Assembly (NCBI RefSeq): GCF_900129555.1
Contig: NZ_FQWC01000011.1
Coordinates: 83,951-147,950, forward strand
Direction: 5' to 3'
Origin: Flavobacterium defluvii
GTDB taxonomy: Bacteria > Bacteroidota > Bacteroidia > Flavobacteriales > Flavobacteriaceae
Length of the DNA: 64,000 bases
The translations under genes were made by a program, and so were the position numbers. Position 1 is the first letter of the stretch. The number at the start of each line of letters is the position of its first letter. Below, in pieces: positions 53,483 to 62,752 of this stretch. Below the pieces are notes generated by a model, which was not told where the DNA came from, did not search any database, and worked only from the letters and a program-made list of their open reading frames with translations.

Positions 53483-55264
53483 ATGAAAAATATTTACAAT
53501 ATCAGGAAGAATCATTTGAATATTTTACTAATGCTATTTGCTATAAATTTTACCTATTCACAAACTTATACAAGCTGGATAACGGGAAGTGCTTCGGATG
53601 TTAACACCACGACTACGGGAGGTACATGCTTAATGGGAGGCGGCACAGACAATGATGACGCCATAAAATGGATGATACAAAAATCAGGAGGTGGAGATTT
53701 TGTTGTTATTAGATCTTCTGGTACAGGAGCTTACAACGATTATATTTATGGATTGGGAGCAGTAAACTCTGTAGAAACCATTTTAATAGATACCAGAGCA
53801 AAGGCAAGTATTGCAGAAATTGCCACAAAAATTAGAAATGCCGAAGCTTTATTTATTGCCGGTGGAGATCAGGCTACTTATGTTTCTTATTGGAAAGACA
53901 CTCCGGTAGAAGATGCCATAAATTATCTTATCAATACAAAAAAAGTCCCTGTTGGAGGAACCAGCGCAGGATGCGCCATTCAAGGGAAGTATTATTACAG
54001 TGCAGCAAACGCAAGTGTTACTTCTGCTCAGGCCTTGGCTAATCCCTATAATTCAGACATGACGATTGGAGCTAATGATTTTTTAAACAACCCGATATTG
54101 GCTAACGTAATTACAGATACACATTATAATAATCCTGATCGAAGAGGAAGACAGACAGCTTTTATCGCCAGAATGTGGAAAGATTTAGGTGCTGGTATAA
54201 ATGCTAAAGGAATTGGAGTTTATGAAAAAACGGCAGTTTGTATTGACCAAAATGGTATTGCTAAGGTTTTTGCTCCTGCAACTGGAAACTATGCTTATTT
54301 TTATCAGTTTGATACGACTTCGTTGCCAGAAACTGTAACTTCAGGCTCTGCTTTAACCTGGAACAATAACGGAAAGGGAGTAAAAATCATCAAAATTGAA
54401 GGCGATACAACAGGTTCTACTACGCTTAATTTAAACGATTGGACGACAGTTTCAGGATCTAAAGCTAGTTATGGCGTGATTAAAGTAGTTAATGGAACTT
54501 TGACTGAAACACTCGGAACGTCAGGCGGCGGGGGTGGTACGGTAATTTACTGTTCTTCTGCAGGTAGTGATGCTAGTAGAGAATGGATCAAAAAGGTTGC
54601 AATTGGAAGTATTAATAACTTAAGTAATTCAAATGGAGGTTACGCTGATTTTTCTTCACAAGTAACCACTATAACTAAAGGAACCGCGACTACATTGACA
54701 TTAACACCAGGATTTAGTGCCACTAGAAAATTATACTGGAAAGTTTTTATTGATTTTAATAACAATGGTGTTTTTACTGATTCGGGAGAAGAAGTGTATT
54801 CTGTTTTCAGCAGTGCAACTTTGACACCTCAAATTACTATACCGACATCAGCAGTTAATGGCAATATACGCATGAGAATCATAGTAAGCTATAATTCAAT
54901 TACATCTTCTTGCGGGACTTATACTTATGGAGAAACAGAAGATTATACATTGAATGTTTCTGGCGGAACTGCAAAATTGATGGAAAGCAAAAATATTGAA
55001 GAGACTAATACTGAAATAGTAATTTACCCAAACCCGACTGCAGATATTCTTAAAATTGATTTTGGATTGACAGAAAAGGAAAACATTCAAGTTTCTATAT
55101 ATGACCTAAATGCTTCGCTTTTAAAAACAATCGATGCAAAGGGAGACTTGGGACAAAATAGAATAGATGTAAATGTTTCAGATTTAAAAGATGGACAATA
55201 CCTGCTTTCTATCAAAAGAGGCGACAAAGTTGTAAAACGTTCTAAATTTATAATTTTAAAATAA
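53483..55264 (+). CDS. Secreted cyanophycinase (peptidase S51) with GEVED and T9SS sorting domains
   Basis: A 593-aa protein: signal peptide (~1-26, FTYSQ), S51 peptidase domain (~27-340), GEVED-type beta domain (~355-500) and a type IX secretion C-terminal domain (~515-593; IVIYPNPTADILKIDF, DGQYLLSIKRGDKVV). The nucleophile is S161 in GGTSAG; GGDQATYVSYW, ITDTHYNNPDRRGRQTAFIA and KGIGVYEKTAVCIDQNG are cyanophycinase hallmarks. It should hydrolyse the Asp-Arg polymer cyanophycin to beta-Asp-Arg dipeptides outside the cell. It is preceded by micro-ORFs A1 and B1. Confidence 0.87.
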   Translation: MKNIYNIRKNHLNILLMLFAINFTYSQTYTSWITGSASDVNTTTTGGTCLMGGGTDNDDAIKWMIQKSGGGDFVVIRSSGTGAYNDYIYGLGAVNSVETILIDTRAKASIAEIATKIRNAEALFIAGGDQATYVSYWKDTPVEDAINYLINTKKVPVGGTSAGCAIQGKYYYSAANASVTSAQALANPYNSDMTIGANDFLNNPILANVITDTHYNNPDRRGRQTAFIARMWKDLGAGINAKGIGVYEKTAVCIDQNGIAKVFAPATGNYAYFYQFDTTSLPETVTSGSALTWNNNGKGVKIIKIEGDTTGSTTLNLNDWTTVSGSKASYGVIKVVNGTLTETLGTSGGGGGTVIYCSSAGSDASREWIKKVAIGSINNLSNSNGGYADFSSQVTTITKGTATTLTLTPGFSATRKLYWKVFIDFNNNGVFTDSGEEVYSVFSSATLTPQITIPTSAVNGNIRMRIIVSYNSITSSCGTYTYGETEDYTLNVSGGTAKLMESKNIEETNTEIVIYPNPTADILKIDFGLTEKENIQVSIYDLNASLLKTIDAKGDLGQNRIDVNVSDLKDGQYLLSIKRGDKVVKRSKFIILK

Positions 55265-55339
55265 TTTTTTTTTAAATGCTTTGCAGGAAATGGTGATCAA
55301 TATTTTGTGCTATTTTTATTTATGAGAGGTATTTTTTTT

Positions 55340-55375
55340 CTATTAGGAAGCTGTCAATGATATGCTTCCTAATAG
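55340..55375. terminator. Hairpin after the secreted cyanophycinase gene
   Basis: CTATTAGGAAGC pairs with GCTTCCTAATAG, a perfect 12-bp stem with a 12-nt loop. No T-run follows on the plus strand, so termination is probable but not certain. Confidence 0.6.
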
Positions 55376-55541
55376 TAAATATTTGGAAAATATCTTTGTT
55401 TAATTTAAATGAAGTCTTAAAATTATGAAGAAAAATCAGTGTAAAAACCAAAAAAATGGATATAATTTATATTAAATTGTAATTTTTATTTTTTGGTTCA
55501 ATTTTTTTTCTATTTTTAACATCAAATAAAATCACTCTATT

Positions 55542-55622
55542 TTGATTGCAGGAAAAGCAAATACAATCGCAAAATCAAAATCTCTTACTTTGAGAGGTCT
55601 TCAGCCTATCTTTAATTGTTGA
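55542..55622 (+). CDS. Micro-ORF A2 (26 aa, GLQPIFNC family), tentative
   Basis: From a TTG at 55542, 26 codons ending KSKSLTLRGLQPIFNC-stop. It aligns without gaps to A1 over the full length (M-I-x-x-K-x-N-x-I-x-K-x-K-S-L...). An in-frame TAA lies 12 nt upstream of the TTG, which limits the frame. The TCTTCA / TGAAGA stem is conserved around the end. No ATG; start uncertain. Confidence 0.45.
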   Translation: MIAGKANTIAKSKSLTLRGLQPIFNC

Positions 55623-55702
55623 AGAAAAGATGTTTAAACACTATTCCTAAAGTGTTTAGTATCATTATTGTATTTTTTATTTTCTCAACCAAACCAAACC
55701 AA

Positions 55703-55786
55703 ATGAATTTTACCAATTTATTAAACCGTTGTATTGATTGCAAATCACTTTATCTAAAAGGTTTGCAGCCAATATTCAATTGTTAA
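55703..55786 (+). CDS. Micro-ORF B2 (27 aa, GLQPIFNC family)
   Basis: ATG-started, 27 aa: MNFTNLLNR followed by CIDCKSLYLKGLQPIFNC and TAA. It has the same length as B1; the first nine residues differ while the last eighteen are identical. The ATG follows an A/C-rich leader (AACCAAACCAAACCAA). It lies 106 nt upstream of the SusC-like gene. Confidence 0.65.
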   Translation: MNFTNLLNRCIDCKSLYLKGLQPIFNC

Positions 55787-55892
55787 AAAGTTTCCATTCT
55801 CAGTTTACAGATTTTTATGCCCAAAACGCTTCATTTTTATGAATCGTTAAGGCGTTTCTATTGTCAATTTTATCAAATTTTAAACTAAGAAA

Positions 55893-58800
55893 ATGAAACC
55901 AAACAAAAAACTAAAACTAATTGCTGTGTTGTTGTCATGCATTTCAACATATGCACAAAAAACTATAAAAGGAACAGTTATAGACAAGCAATCCAATATA
56001 CCTATGGTAGGAGTAAATGTTATTGTTCCTAATTCAAAAGCAGGCACAGTTACAGATTTTGACGGAAAATTTCAACTTCAGTTACCTGAAAACAGCACTA
56101 CAATTGAGTTATCTTATATGGGATTCCAAACTCAAAAAGTGAATATAGATGAAAAATTGAATTACACGATCTATATGACATCCGGACAGGGACAAAGTCT
56201 TGATGAAGTAGTGATTATAGGTTATGGAACACAATCTAAAAAAGATGTAAGTTCCAGTATTCAATCCATAAAAACCAAAGATTTACCTCAGGGAACTTCT
56301 TCTAGTTTTGAAAACAGTCTTCAGGGACAAACTCCCGGAGTAAATATAAGTTCATCATCTGCCACGCCGGGTAGCGCTGTGAGTGTTAATATCCGCGGGG
56401 TTTCTTCTATTTCAGCCAGCAGCCAGCCTTTGTATATTATAGACGGAATTCCTGTAGTATCCAGAAACAATTCAGCATTGAATGCAAATATACAGCCGGT
56501 TAATCCTTTAGCGGATTTGAGCCCAAACGATATCGATTCTTTTACAATTTTAAAGGATGCTGCCGCAGCAGCAATATATGGATCAAGGGGTGCAAATGGT
56601 GTAATCTTAATTACCACAAAAAGAGGTAAAACTGGTAAAAGTACTATAGATGTTAATTACTATACTTCGTTCGCACAAATTTCGAAATATCCAAAAATGG
56701 TTGACAGCGAGAAGTTTAAAAAGTTTTTTAACACCGCTGCAGAATTTGACGGACTAGGTTCTGATTATTTTGACTGGATTGATACTTCAAAAGGAATCAA
56801 TACCAATATCTACGATGAAATCTTTAGAGTTGGTGTAACCCAAAATTTAGATCTTAGCGTTAAAGGAGGAAGTGAAAAAACAAGCTATTACTTAAGCGGA
56901 AACTATTATAATCAGGAAGGAATTCAATTGGGGCAAGGCTTTAAGAGATTAAGTGCCCGCATGAATCTGGATCATAATATTAATGAAAAATTCAAAGTAG
57001 GAAATACATTTTTTATAACTCGTAGTAATCATCAGCGAACAATTGGCGAAAATGATGAATATGGAGTGGTAATCAATGCGCAAGGCTGGGATCCTACTGA
57101 ACCAATTTATGATGAAAATGGGAAGTATACCAATCCTTTTAAATACAACACTTGGTGGCCGCTTGAAAATCCTGTGCAAATTGCCAACGAATATAAAAAC
57201 ACTTCTCAATCTACACGTTTACAAGGCTCAGCATATGTTGAATGGAAAATTATTCCGGATTTAAAATTTAAATCTTCTTTTTCATTAGAATATTCCAACT
57301 TGGTTGAAGATTCTTATGTTCCTTCTGGTACAAATAAATCGAAAACAGGTGAGGGAATTTATGCCACTTATGAAGAAACCAACTGGCTTGTAGAAAATAC
57401 ATTAAACTACAATAAACAATTTGGCGAAAAGCATAATTTCGGTGCCATATTAGGCTGGACCATACAAGAAAATGAAACCCGTTTTTCTGATCAGTCAGGT
57501 GTAGGTTATGCAACCAACACAACATCTAGTATTTCGGCGGCAAGTACGATCATAGCTAGTTCTTCAGGTAGAAACCAATATGGTTTACAATCCTTTTTTG
57601 GAAGAGCAAATTATGTTTACGATGACAAATATATTACATCATTTACTTTGAGGGCTGATGGTTCTTCTCGTTTTGGTGAGAATAATCAATATGGTTATTT
57701 TCCTTCTGGATCATTAGCTTGGAGAATTAATAAAGAGAAATTTTTTAAAATTGAAAGCGTATCTGATCTTAAAATTAGGGCGAGTTACGGACTTACAGGA
57801 AATCAGGAAATTGGATCAAACTGGAGAGGAACTTATACTTTGAATGCAAATTATAATGGAGTTCCGGGAATAGCGCCTAACCGATTGGAGAATCCGGATC
57901 TGGGCTGGGAAAAAACAAAACAACTCGATATAGGTTTAGATTTAGGATTATTTAAAAACCGAATTACTTTAACGGCTGATTATTTCAATAAACAAACCGA
58001 TGATCTTTTGTTGCAGGCAAAAGTTTCGGGACTTACAGGTTTTAACTCTGTTTATCAAAATGTTGGCGCTATAGAAAATAAAGGATTTGAATTTGGAATT
58101 AACGCTGCTGTTTTTGATGGAAATGATTTTAAATGGAATACAGGTATAAATCTAACGCTGCTTGACAATAAGATTAAAAAATTAATCAACGATGGAGAAG
58201 AAGTAGGAAGAAACCATATCCTTAAGGAAGGACAAGAGGTAAGTACTTTATATTTAATTAAATTTTTGGGTGTTGATCCACAAACGGGAGATGCAAAATT
58301 TGATGACGTAAATAAGGATGGAATTATTGATTTCTCTGACAGACAAATAGTTGGTGGCGCATTGCCAACGTATTTTGGCGGATGGAGCAATAACTTTACC
58401 TACAAAGGATTTACCTTAACAGCAAACTTCATGTTCTCTGGTGGAAACAAAATATTCAACCAAAGCCGACATGTTTATGATAATTATGGTTATACAAAAA
58501 GCGGCATTCCATATTCTAACATAAGCGAAAGAGTATATGATAATTATTGGAGAACTCCAGGCCAAATTACAGATGTGCCAAGACCTTCTACAAAAGATGG
58601 ACAAATGCAGCGTTTTAGCACGCAGTTTTTAGAAAATGGCGATTATATCAGACTGAAAACGTTAAGTCTTGCTTATAAATTACCTTCAGATGTTATTCAT
58701 AAAATAGGTTTGAATAGTCTTTCTCTGTATATACAAGCTCAAAATTTATTTACCATAACCGATTATTTAGGTTTCGACCCAGAGGTTTCGACAAATACTT

Positions 58801-58895
58801 CAAGTCAGGAAGATTTAAATATTCTGCAAGGGGAAGATTTTGGAACTCTAGGTCAGGCACGCACCTTTACATTAGGATTAAGTACAACATTTTAA
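55893..58895 (+). CDS. SusC/RagA-family TonB-dependent transporter (cyanophycin locus)
   Basis: A 1000-aa outer-membrane protein with signal peptide (~1-21), carboxypeptidase-like domain (GTVIDKQSNIPMVGVNVIVP), TonB-box region (SLDEVVIIGYGTQSKKDVSS), plug and barrel ending LGLSTTF with a terminal Phe. Placed between a secreted cyanophycinase and an isoaspartyl peptidase, it should import beta-Asp-Arg dipeptides or short cyanophycin chains rather than glycans. That substrate is inferred from context. The start is the ATG following TTTTAAACTAAGAAA. Confidence 0.9.
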   Translation: MKPNKKLKLIAVLLSCISTYAQKTIKGTVIDKQSNIPMVGVNVIVPNSKAGTVTDFDGKFQLQLPENSTTIELSYMGFQTQKVNIDEKLNYTIYMTSGQGQSLDEVVIIGYGTQSKKDVSSSIQSIKTKDLPQGTSSSFENSLQGQTPGVNISSSSATPGSAVSVNIRGVSSISASSQPLYIIDGIPVVSRNNSALNANIQPVNPLADLSPNDIDSFTILKDAAAAAIYGSRGANGVILITTKRGKTGKSTIDVNYYTSFAQISKYPKMVDSEKFKKFFNTAAEFDGLGSDYFDWIDTSKGINTNIYDEIFRVGVTQNLDLSVKGGSEKTSYYLSGNYYNQEGIQLGQGFKRLSARMNLDHNINEKFKVGNTFFITRSNHQRTIGENDEYGVVINAQGWDPTEPIYDENGKYTNPFKYNTWWPLENPVQIANEYKNTSQSTRLQGSAYVEWKIIPDLKFKSSFSLEYSNLVEDSYVPSGTNKSKTGEGIYATYEETNWLVENTLNYNKQFGEKHNFGAILGWTIQENETRFSDQSGVGYATNTTSSISAASTIIASSSGRNQYGLQSFFGRANYVYDDKYITSFTLRADGSSRFGENNQYGYFPSGSLAWRINKEKFFKIESVSDLKIRASYGLTGNQEIGSNWRGTYTLNANYNGVPGIAPNRLENPDLGWEKTKQLDIGLDLGLFKNRITLTADYFNKQTDDLLLQAKVSGLTGFNSVYQNVGAIENKGFEFGINAAVFDGNDFKWNTGINLTLLDNKIKKLINDGEEVGRNHILKEGQEVSTLYLIKFLGVDPQTGDAKFDDVNKDGIIDFSDRQIVGGALPTYFGGWSNNFTYKGFTLTANFMFSGGNKIFNQSRHVYDNYGYTKSGIPYSNISERVYDNYWRTPGQITDVPRPSTKDGQMQRFSTQFLENGDYIRLKTLSLAYKLPSDVIHKIGLNSLSLYIQAQNLFTITDYLGFDPEVSTNTSSQEDLNILQGEDFGTLGQARTFTLGLSTTF

Positions 58896-58906
58896 AATTC
58901 GAAATC

Positions 58907-60256
58907 ATGAAAAATAAAAAGATATATTTATTCTTGTCCATGTTACTTGCCTTTACAGTTTTAGGATGTGATGATGTACTGGACACTAAATTAGATGATG
59001 AAATTCCGGCGGCAACTGCCATAACAGACAATATTTCACTAAAAGCAGCCGCTGTTGGATTATATGATGTGATGCAAAGTGGTACTTACTACGGTGGCGA
59101 ATTTATATTGGCTCAAGAATTAACAGGCGGAAATGCTGATGCAACAGGTTTTCAGGAACGTTTTACGCAATTGGACAATGCTATTGTGCCGCCATCAAAT
59201 GCTTATATCCAAAGCAATTGGGTAAATGTTTATACGCTTGTTAATGCCAGTAATTTGATTTTGCAGAAAATGGAAGAACTTCAGCTGAAAGATGATAATT
59301 CTAAAGGAACTGCCCTTTTTTGCAGAGCATTAGGGCATTTTGATGCTTTGCGCCAATTCGGGCAATTTACAGATCCAAACTCAAAATATGGTATTCCTGT
59401 TTCAACTAAATATCTGGATGCAAAATCGGCGCTTGAAGTTTCAAGGTCAACTGTTGCGCAGTCTTATCAGCAAATTATTTCAGATCTAAAAGAAGCTGTC
59501 GCAATTTTAAAATACGACAGCAATAGATTTTTTATTACAAAGGCTGCTGCCGAAGCGTTACTTGCAAGAGTTTATTTATATCAAGGAGACTATGATAATG
59601 CTATACTATATGCGAATAAAGTAATTAGCAATAGTACGTATAAATTAAATACAAAATATAATGATATTTATGATGTTGAAGGTTCAGCCGAAGCTATATT
59701 AGAGTTACAATTTTTAGGTATCGACGGTAATAGCTTAACGGAGTTTTTATCAGTTTCACCGCCAGAAGTTTCTGCTGATTACAGTAGTTTTTTCAAACCA
59801 ATGGACGATGACAATGATCCAAGAAGCTATAAATATTATGATTCAGGAAAAGAAGTTTACTGCGATAAATATGGAACCCGCGACAGCGAAATAGATGGTA
59901 ACGCAATCATCATCAAACTTTCAGAAATTTATCTGATTCGTGCAGAAGCATTGGCAAAAAAAGATCCTCAAAATTTAACCTTGGCTTTGTCTGATTTAAA
60001 TGTTGTGCGTCAAAGATCTTTACCTGCCCAGCCTTACACCTTGGCAGATGTTCCAAATCTAGATGCTTTTGTCAATATTTTAATTGAAGAAAATAAAAGA
60101 GAATTAGGCTTTGAAGGACATCAGTGGTTTACTTTAGTAAGACTGGGTAAAGCAACCTCGATTTTAAATATTCCTGCTTTCAGAACAACTTATCCGATAC
60201 CGCAAAATGAAATTACCATTTCACGCGGTAAATTAGAACAAAATCCGGGATATTAA
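58907..60256 (+). CDS. SusD/RagB-family lipoprotein (cyanophycin locus)
   Basis: A 449-aa lipoprotein (FTVLGCDDVL) with the SusD fold: SNLILQKMEE, LFCRALGHFDALRQFGQF, SEIYLIRAEALAKKD, DLNVVRQRS and ENKRELGFEGHQWFTLVRLG. It lies 11 nt after the SusC-like gene and forms the lid of that transporter. SusD-like proteins in peptide-importing complexes (RagB) are a precedent for a peptide substrate. Confidence 0.91.
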   Translation: MKNKKIYLFLSMLLAFTVLGCDDVLDTKLDDEIPAATAITDNISLKAAAVGLYDVMQSGTYYGGEFILAQELTGGNADATGFQERFTQLDNAIVPPSNAYIQSNWVNVYTLVNASNLILQKMEELQLKDDNSKGTALFCRALGHFDALRQFGQFTDPNSKYGIPVSTKYLDAKSALEVSRSTVAQSYQQIISDLKEAVAILKYDSNRFFITKAAAEALLARVYLYQGDYDNAILYANKVISNSTYKLNTKYNDIYDVEGSAEAILELQFLGIDGNSLTEFLSVSPPEVSADYSSFFKPMDDDNDPRSYKYYDSGKEVYCDKYGTRDSEIDGNAIIIKLSEIYLIRAEALAKKDPQNLTLALSDLNVVRQRSLPAQPYTLADVPNLDAFVNILIEENKRELGFEGHQWFTLVRLGKATSILNIPAFRTTYPIPQNEITISRGKLEQNPGY

Positions 60257-60344
60257 ATCCTATTGAAAGCTGCTAAAGCGGAGTTAATCTATAAAAAATG
60301 TATTCCGCCTAGCAGTCTTCTTCATAATCAAAAAAAAAGAAAAA

Positions 60345-61295
60345 ATGATAAATAAAATGCCATTTGCACTTTGTATACATGGAGGTGCTGGTGTAATAAC
60401 TCCCGAGAATCTATCACAAACCGATAAAAAAATAATAAAAAATGACTTAATCCTTGCTCTTAATGCAGGAGAAAAAATTTTAGCAGAAGGCGGTAATGCT
60501 GTTGATGCAGTAGCTGCTGCCGTAGTAGCTTTAGAAAACAGCATTCATTTTAATGCAGGAAAAGGCGCGGTTTATTCCCGTGAAGGGAAACATTTGCTCG
60601 AAGCGTCAATAATGGATGGTGCTACATTAGAGGCCGGAGCGGTAGCAAACAGTATGAAAATAAAAAATCCCGTTTTATTTGCCAAAAGCTTATTAGAAAA
60701 TAAAGATCTTATAATGATTTCTGGTGTAGCTGCTGATAATTTGGCAGAACAAACTAATCATGAATTAGTAGAAAACGATTACTTTGACACAGATTTTAGA
60801 AAAGAACAATTTTTAGAGGCTAAAAAGATTTCTGAAACCGCAAGCTTTCTGGATCACACTAATTTAAAGATGGGAACAGTTGGTGCTGTTGCTATTGATA
60901 GAAATGGTAATATAGCCGCAGCAACTTCAACAGGAGGAATGACCAATAAATTGGACGGGCGCATAGGCGACTCTGCCATTATTGGAGCCGGGACTTATGC
61001 CAATAATAAAACTTGTGGTGTATCCTGCACAGGGGTTGGAGAATATTTTATAAGAGCTACGGTCGCTTCAATGGTCTCAAATTTAATGGAATTTGGGAAA
61101 ATGTCTCTCGCGCAAGCCACTGAAGTAACGATCAAAGGACATTTGACACAGCTGGGAGGAGAAGGAGGACTTATCGCAATTGATAAGCATGGAAATATTA
61201 ATTTTTCATATAATTCTCAAGGAATGTATCGCGGTTTTATAAATGAAAAAAAGAATGAAAAAAAGGTATTTATCTGGGATGAGGAAGAGCTATAA
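60345..61295 (+). CDS. Isoaspartyl peptidase / L-asparaginase (Ntn-hydrolase)
   Basis: The 316-aa protein matches plant-type asparaginase/isoaspartyl dipeptidase (IaaA). The N terminus FALCIHGGAGVITPENLS and the autocleavage site MGTVGAVAID with nucleophile T178 are diagnostic; GRIGDSAIIGAGTYANN follows. No signal peptide is evident, so it probably acts in the cytoplasm. It should split beta-Asp-Arg from cyanophycin into Asp and Arg. Confidence 0.9.
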   Translation: MINKMPFALCIHGGAGVITPENLSQTDKKIIKNDLILALNAGEKILAEGGNAVDAVAAAVVALENSIHFNAGKGAVYSREGKHLLEASIMDGATLEAGAVANSMKIKNPVLFAKSLLENKDLIMISGVAADNLAEQTNHELVENDYFDTDFRKEQFLEAKKISETASFLDHTNLKMGTVGAVAIDRNGNIAAATSTGGMTNKLDGRIGDSAIIGAGTYANNKTCGVSCTGVGEYFIRATVASMVSNLMEFGKMSLAQATEVTIKGHLTQLGGEGGLIAIDKHGNINFSYNSQGMYRGFINEKKNEKKVFIWDEEEL

Positions 61296-61355
61296 TCAGG
61301 CACTTCTAACGTAAATTGCGACTCCCAGTGAAGAAAAATTAAAAATGTATAAAAA

Positions 61356-62741
61356 ATGAAATTAATCCAAAAATTTCCAGACACAATTACCATTATTTTA
61401 GTGATAACTGTTCTTTTTATTGGTTTAACATGGGTAATTCCTGCAGGAGAGTTTGATAGGACTATCACAAACAATACCGAGAAAATTATTGCAGGCTCTT
61501 ACAAACATGTATCATCTTCACCGCAAGGGGTTAAGGCTTTTTTAGAAGCTCCGATAAAAGGTTTTATTTCGGCATCACAAATTATTGCATTTGTGTTTTT
61601 GGTTGGAGGCGCCTTTTCAATTATAAACCTGACAGGTGCCATAAATGCCGGACTTTTTAATGTAATTGAGTTTAGCCAGAAAAGGCCAAAACATAAAATT
61701 TTCATTGTTCCATTTTTAATTGTATTGTTTTCTTTTGCTGGCGCTACTTTTGGTATGAGCGAAGAAATCTTAATCTTTATTTTGATTACTGTACCCATGG
61801 CAAAAGCCATGGGTTATGATGCAATTGTTGGTGCCGCAATTCCTATTGTGGGGACTGGTGTTGGTTTTGGGGGCGCTTTTAGCAACCCGTTTACTATTGG
61901 TATTGCGCAGGGTATTGCACAAATTCCAATTTTTAGCGGAATGGAATATAGAATTTTTGTCTGGTTTGTTTTAACAACATGCGCCTGCGCCGTAATTACA
62001 CATTATGCTGTAAAAATTGAAAAAAATCCTCAAAAAAGTTTATTATTTGGCATTACTGATGAAAAAGATATTAATCACGAGGTACCAGATTTTAAATTAG
62101 ATGGACGAAGAAAAATAATACTATATGCGCTTTTTGCTTTAATTTTCATATTAATTTATGGAGTGAGTAATTATGATTGGTACATAAACGAAATTGCGGC
62201 TTTGTTTTTGGCCTTAGCCATTTTTGTTTCCATTATTTACAGAATGTCAATGTCAAAAGCTATCGATGCCTTTGTGTTAGGAGCCAAAGACATGATGACT
62301 GCAGCTTTGGTAATTGGGCTGGCCAAAGGGCTTTTGATTATTGCACAGGAAGGCAAAATTATTGATACAATACTCAATTCCATAGTGGCAATAACACAAA
62401 ATACACCAACCGCTGTATCTGCAGAATGCATCTTTTTTTTCCAATCGTTTTTAAACTTTTTCATTCCGTCAGGATCTGGACAAGCTTCGTTAACCATGCC
62501 TATAATTATTCCAATTTGTGATGCATCTGAAATAAGCAGGCAAATGGCAGTACTTACCTTTCAATTGGGTGACGGCTTTACAAATCTTATCATTCCAACA
62601 AGCGGTGTTACAATGGGAGCGCTTTCTTTGGCTAAAATACCATATAGTAAATGGTTCAAATGGATGCTGCCAAGAATGTTGGTATTTTTAATAGCGTCCA
62701 TGCTGCTGATTCTCCCTCCGTTGTATTTGTTTAATTGGTAA
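61356..62741 (+). CDS. YfcC-family (ArcD-like) amino-acid permease
   Basis: A 461-aa membrane protein with ~11-12 helices belonging to the YfcC/DcuC-like permeases (LTWVIPAGEFDR; GMSEEILIFI; GVGFGGAFSNPFTIGIAQGI; SGSGQASLTMPIIIPICD). Members are annotated as putative basic amino-acid or C4-dicarboxylate transporters. Here it could move the Asp-Arg dipeptide or arginine across the inner membrane. The next gene starts 11 nt after its stop. Confidence 0.85.
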   Translation: MKLIQKFPDTITIILVITVLFIGLTWVIPAGEFDRTITNNTEKIIAGSYKHVSSSPQGVKAFLEAPIKGFISASQIIAFVFLVGGAFSIINLTGAINAGLFNVIEFSQKRPKHKIFIVPFLIVLFSFAGATFGMSEEILIFILITVPMAKAMGYDAIVGAAIPIVGTGVGFGGAFSNPFTIGIAQGIAQIPIFSGMEYRIFVWFVLTTCACAVITHYAVKIEKNPQKSLLFGITDEKDINHEVPDFKLDGRRKIILYALFALIFILIYGVSNYDWYINEIAALFLALAIFVSIIYRMSMSKAIDAFVLGAKDMMTAALVIGLAKGLLIIAQEGKIIDTILNSIVAITQNTPTAVSAECIFFFQSFLNFFIPSGSGQASLTMPIIIPICDASEISRQMAVLTFQLGDGFTNLIIPTSGVTMGALSLAKIPYSKWFKWMLPRMLVFLIASMLLILPPLYLFNW

Positions 62742-62752
62742 ATCATTCTAAA

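Larger units (their letters stand above)
55265..55892. other. Leader region upstream of susC-like gene (628 nt)
   Basis: Holds the hairpin at 55340, then micro-ORFs A2 (55542-55622) and B2 (55703-55786), then 106 nt before the SusC ATG. It repeats the arrangement of 52990-53250. Confidence 0.75.

Noticed and set aside
52998..55786. The GLQPIFNC elements as purely structural RNA repeats
   Set aside because: Differences between copies fall at synonymous codon positions and both B copies have ATG starts with equal lengths; hairpins exist but do not explain this codon pattern.
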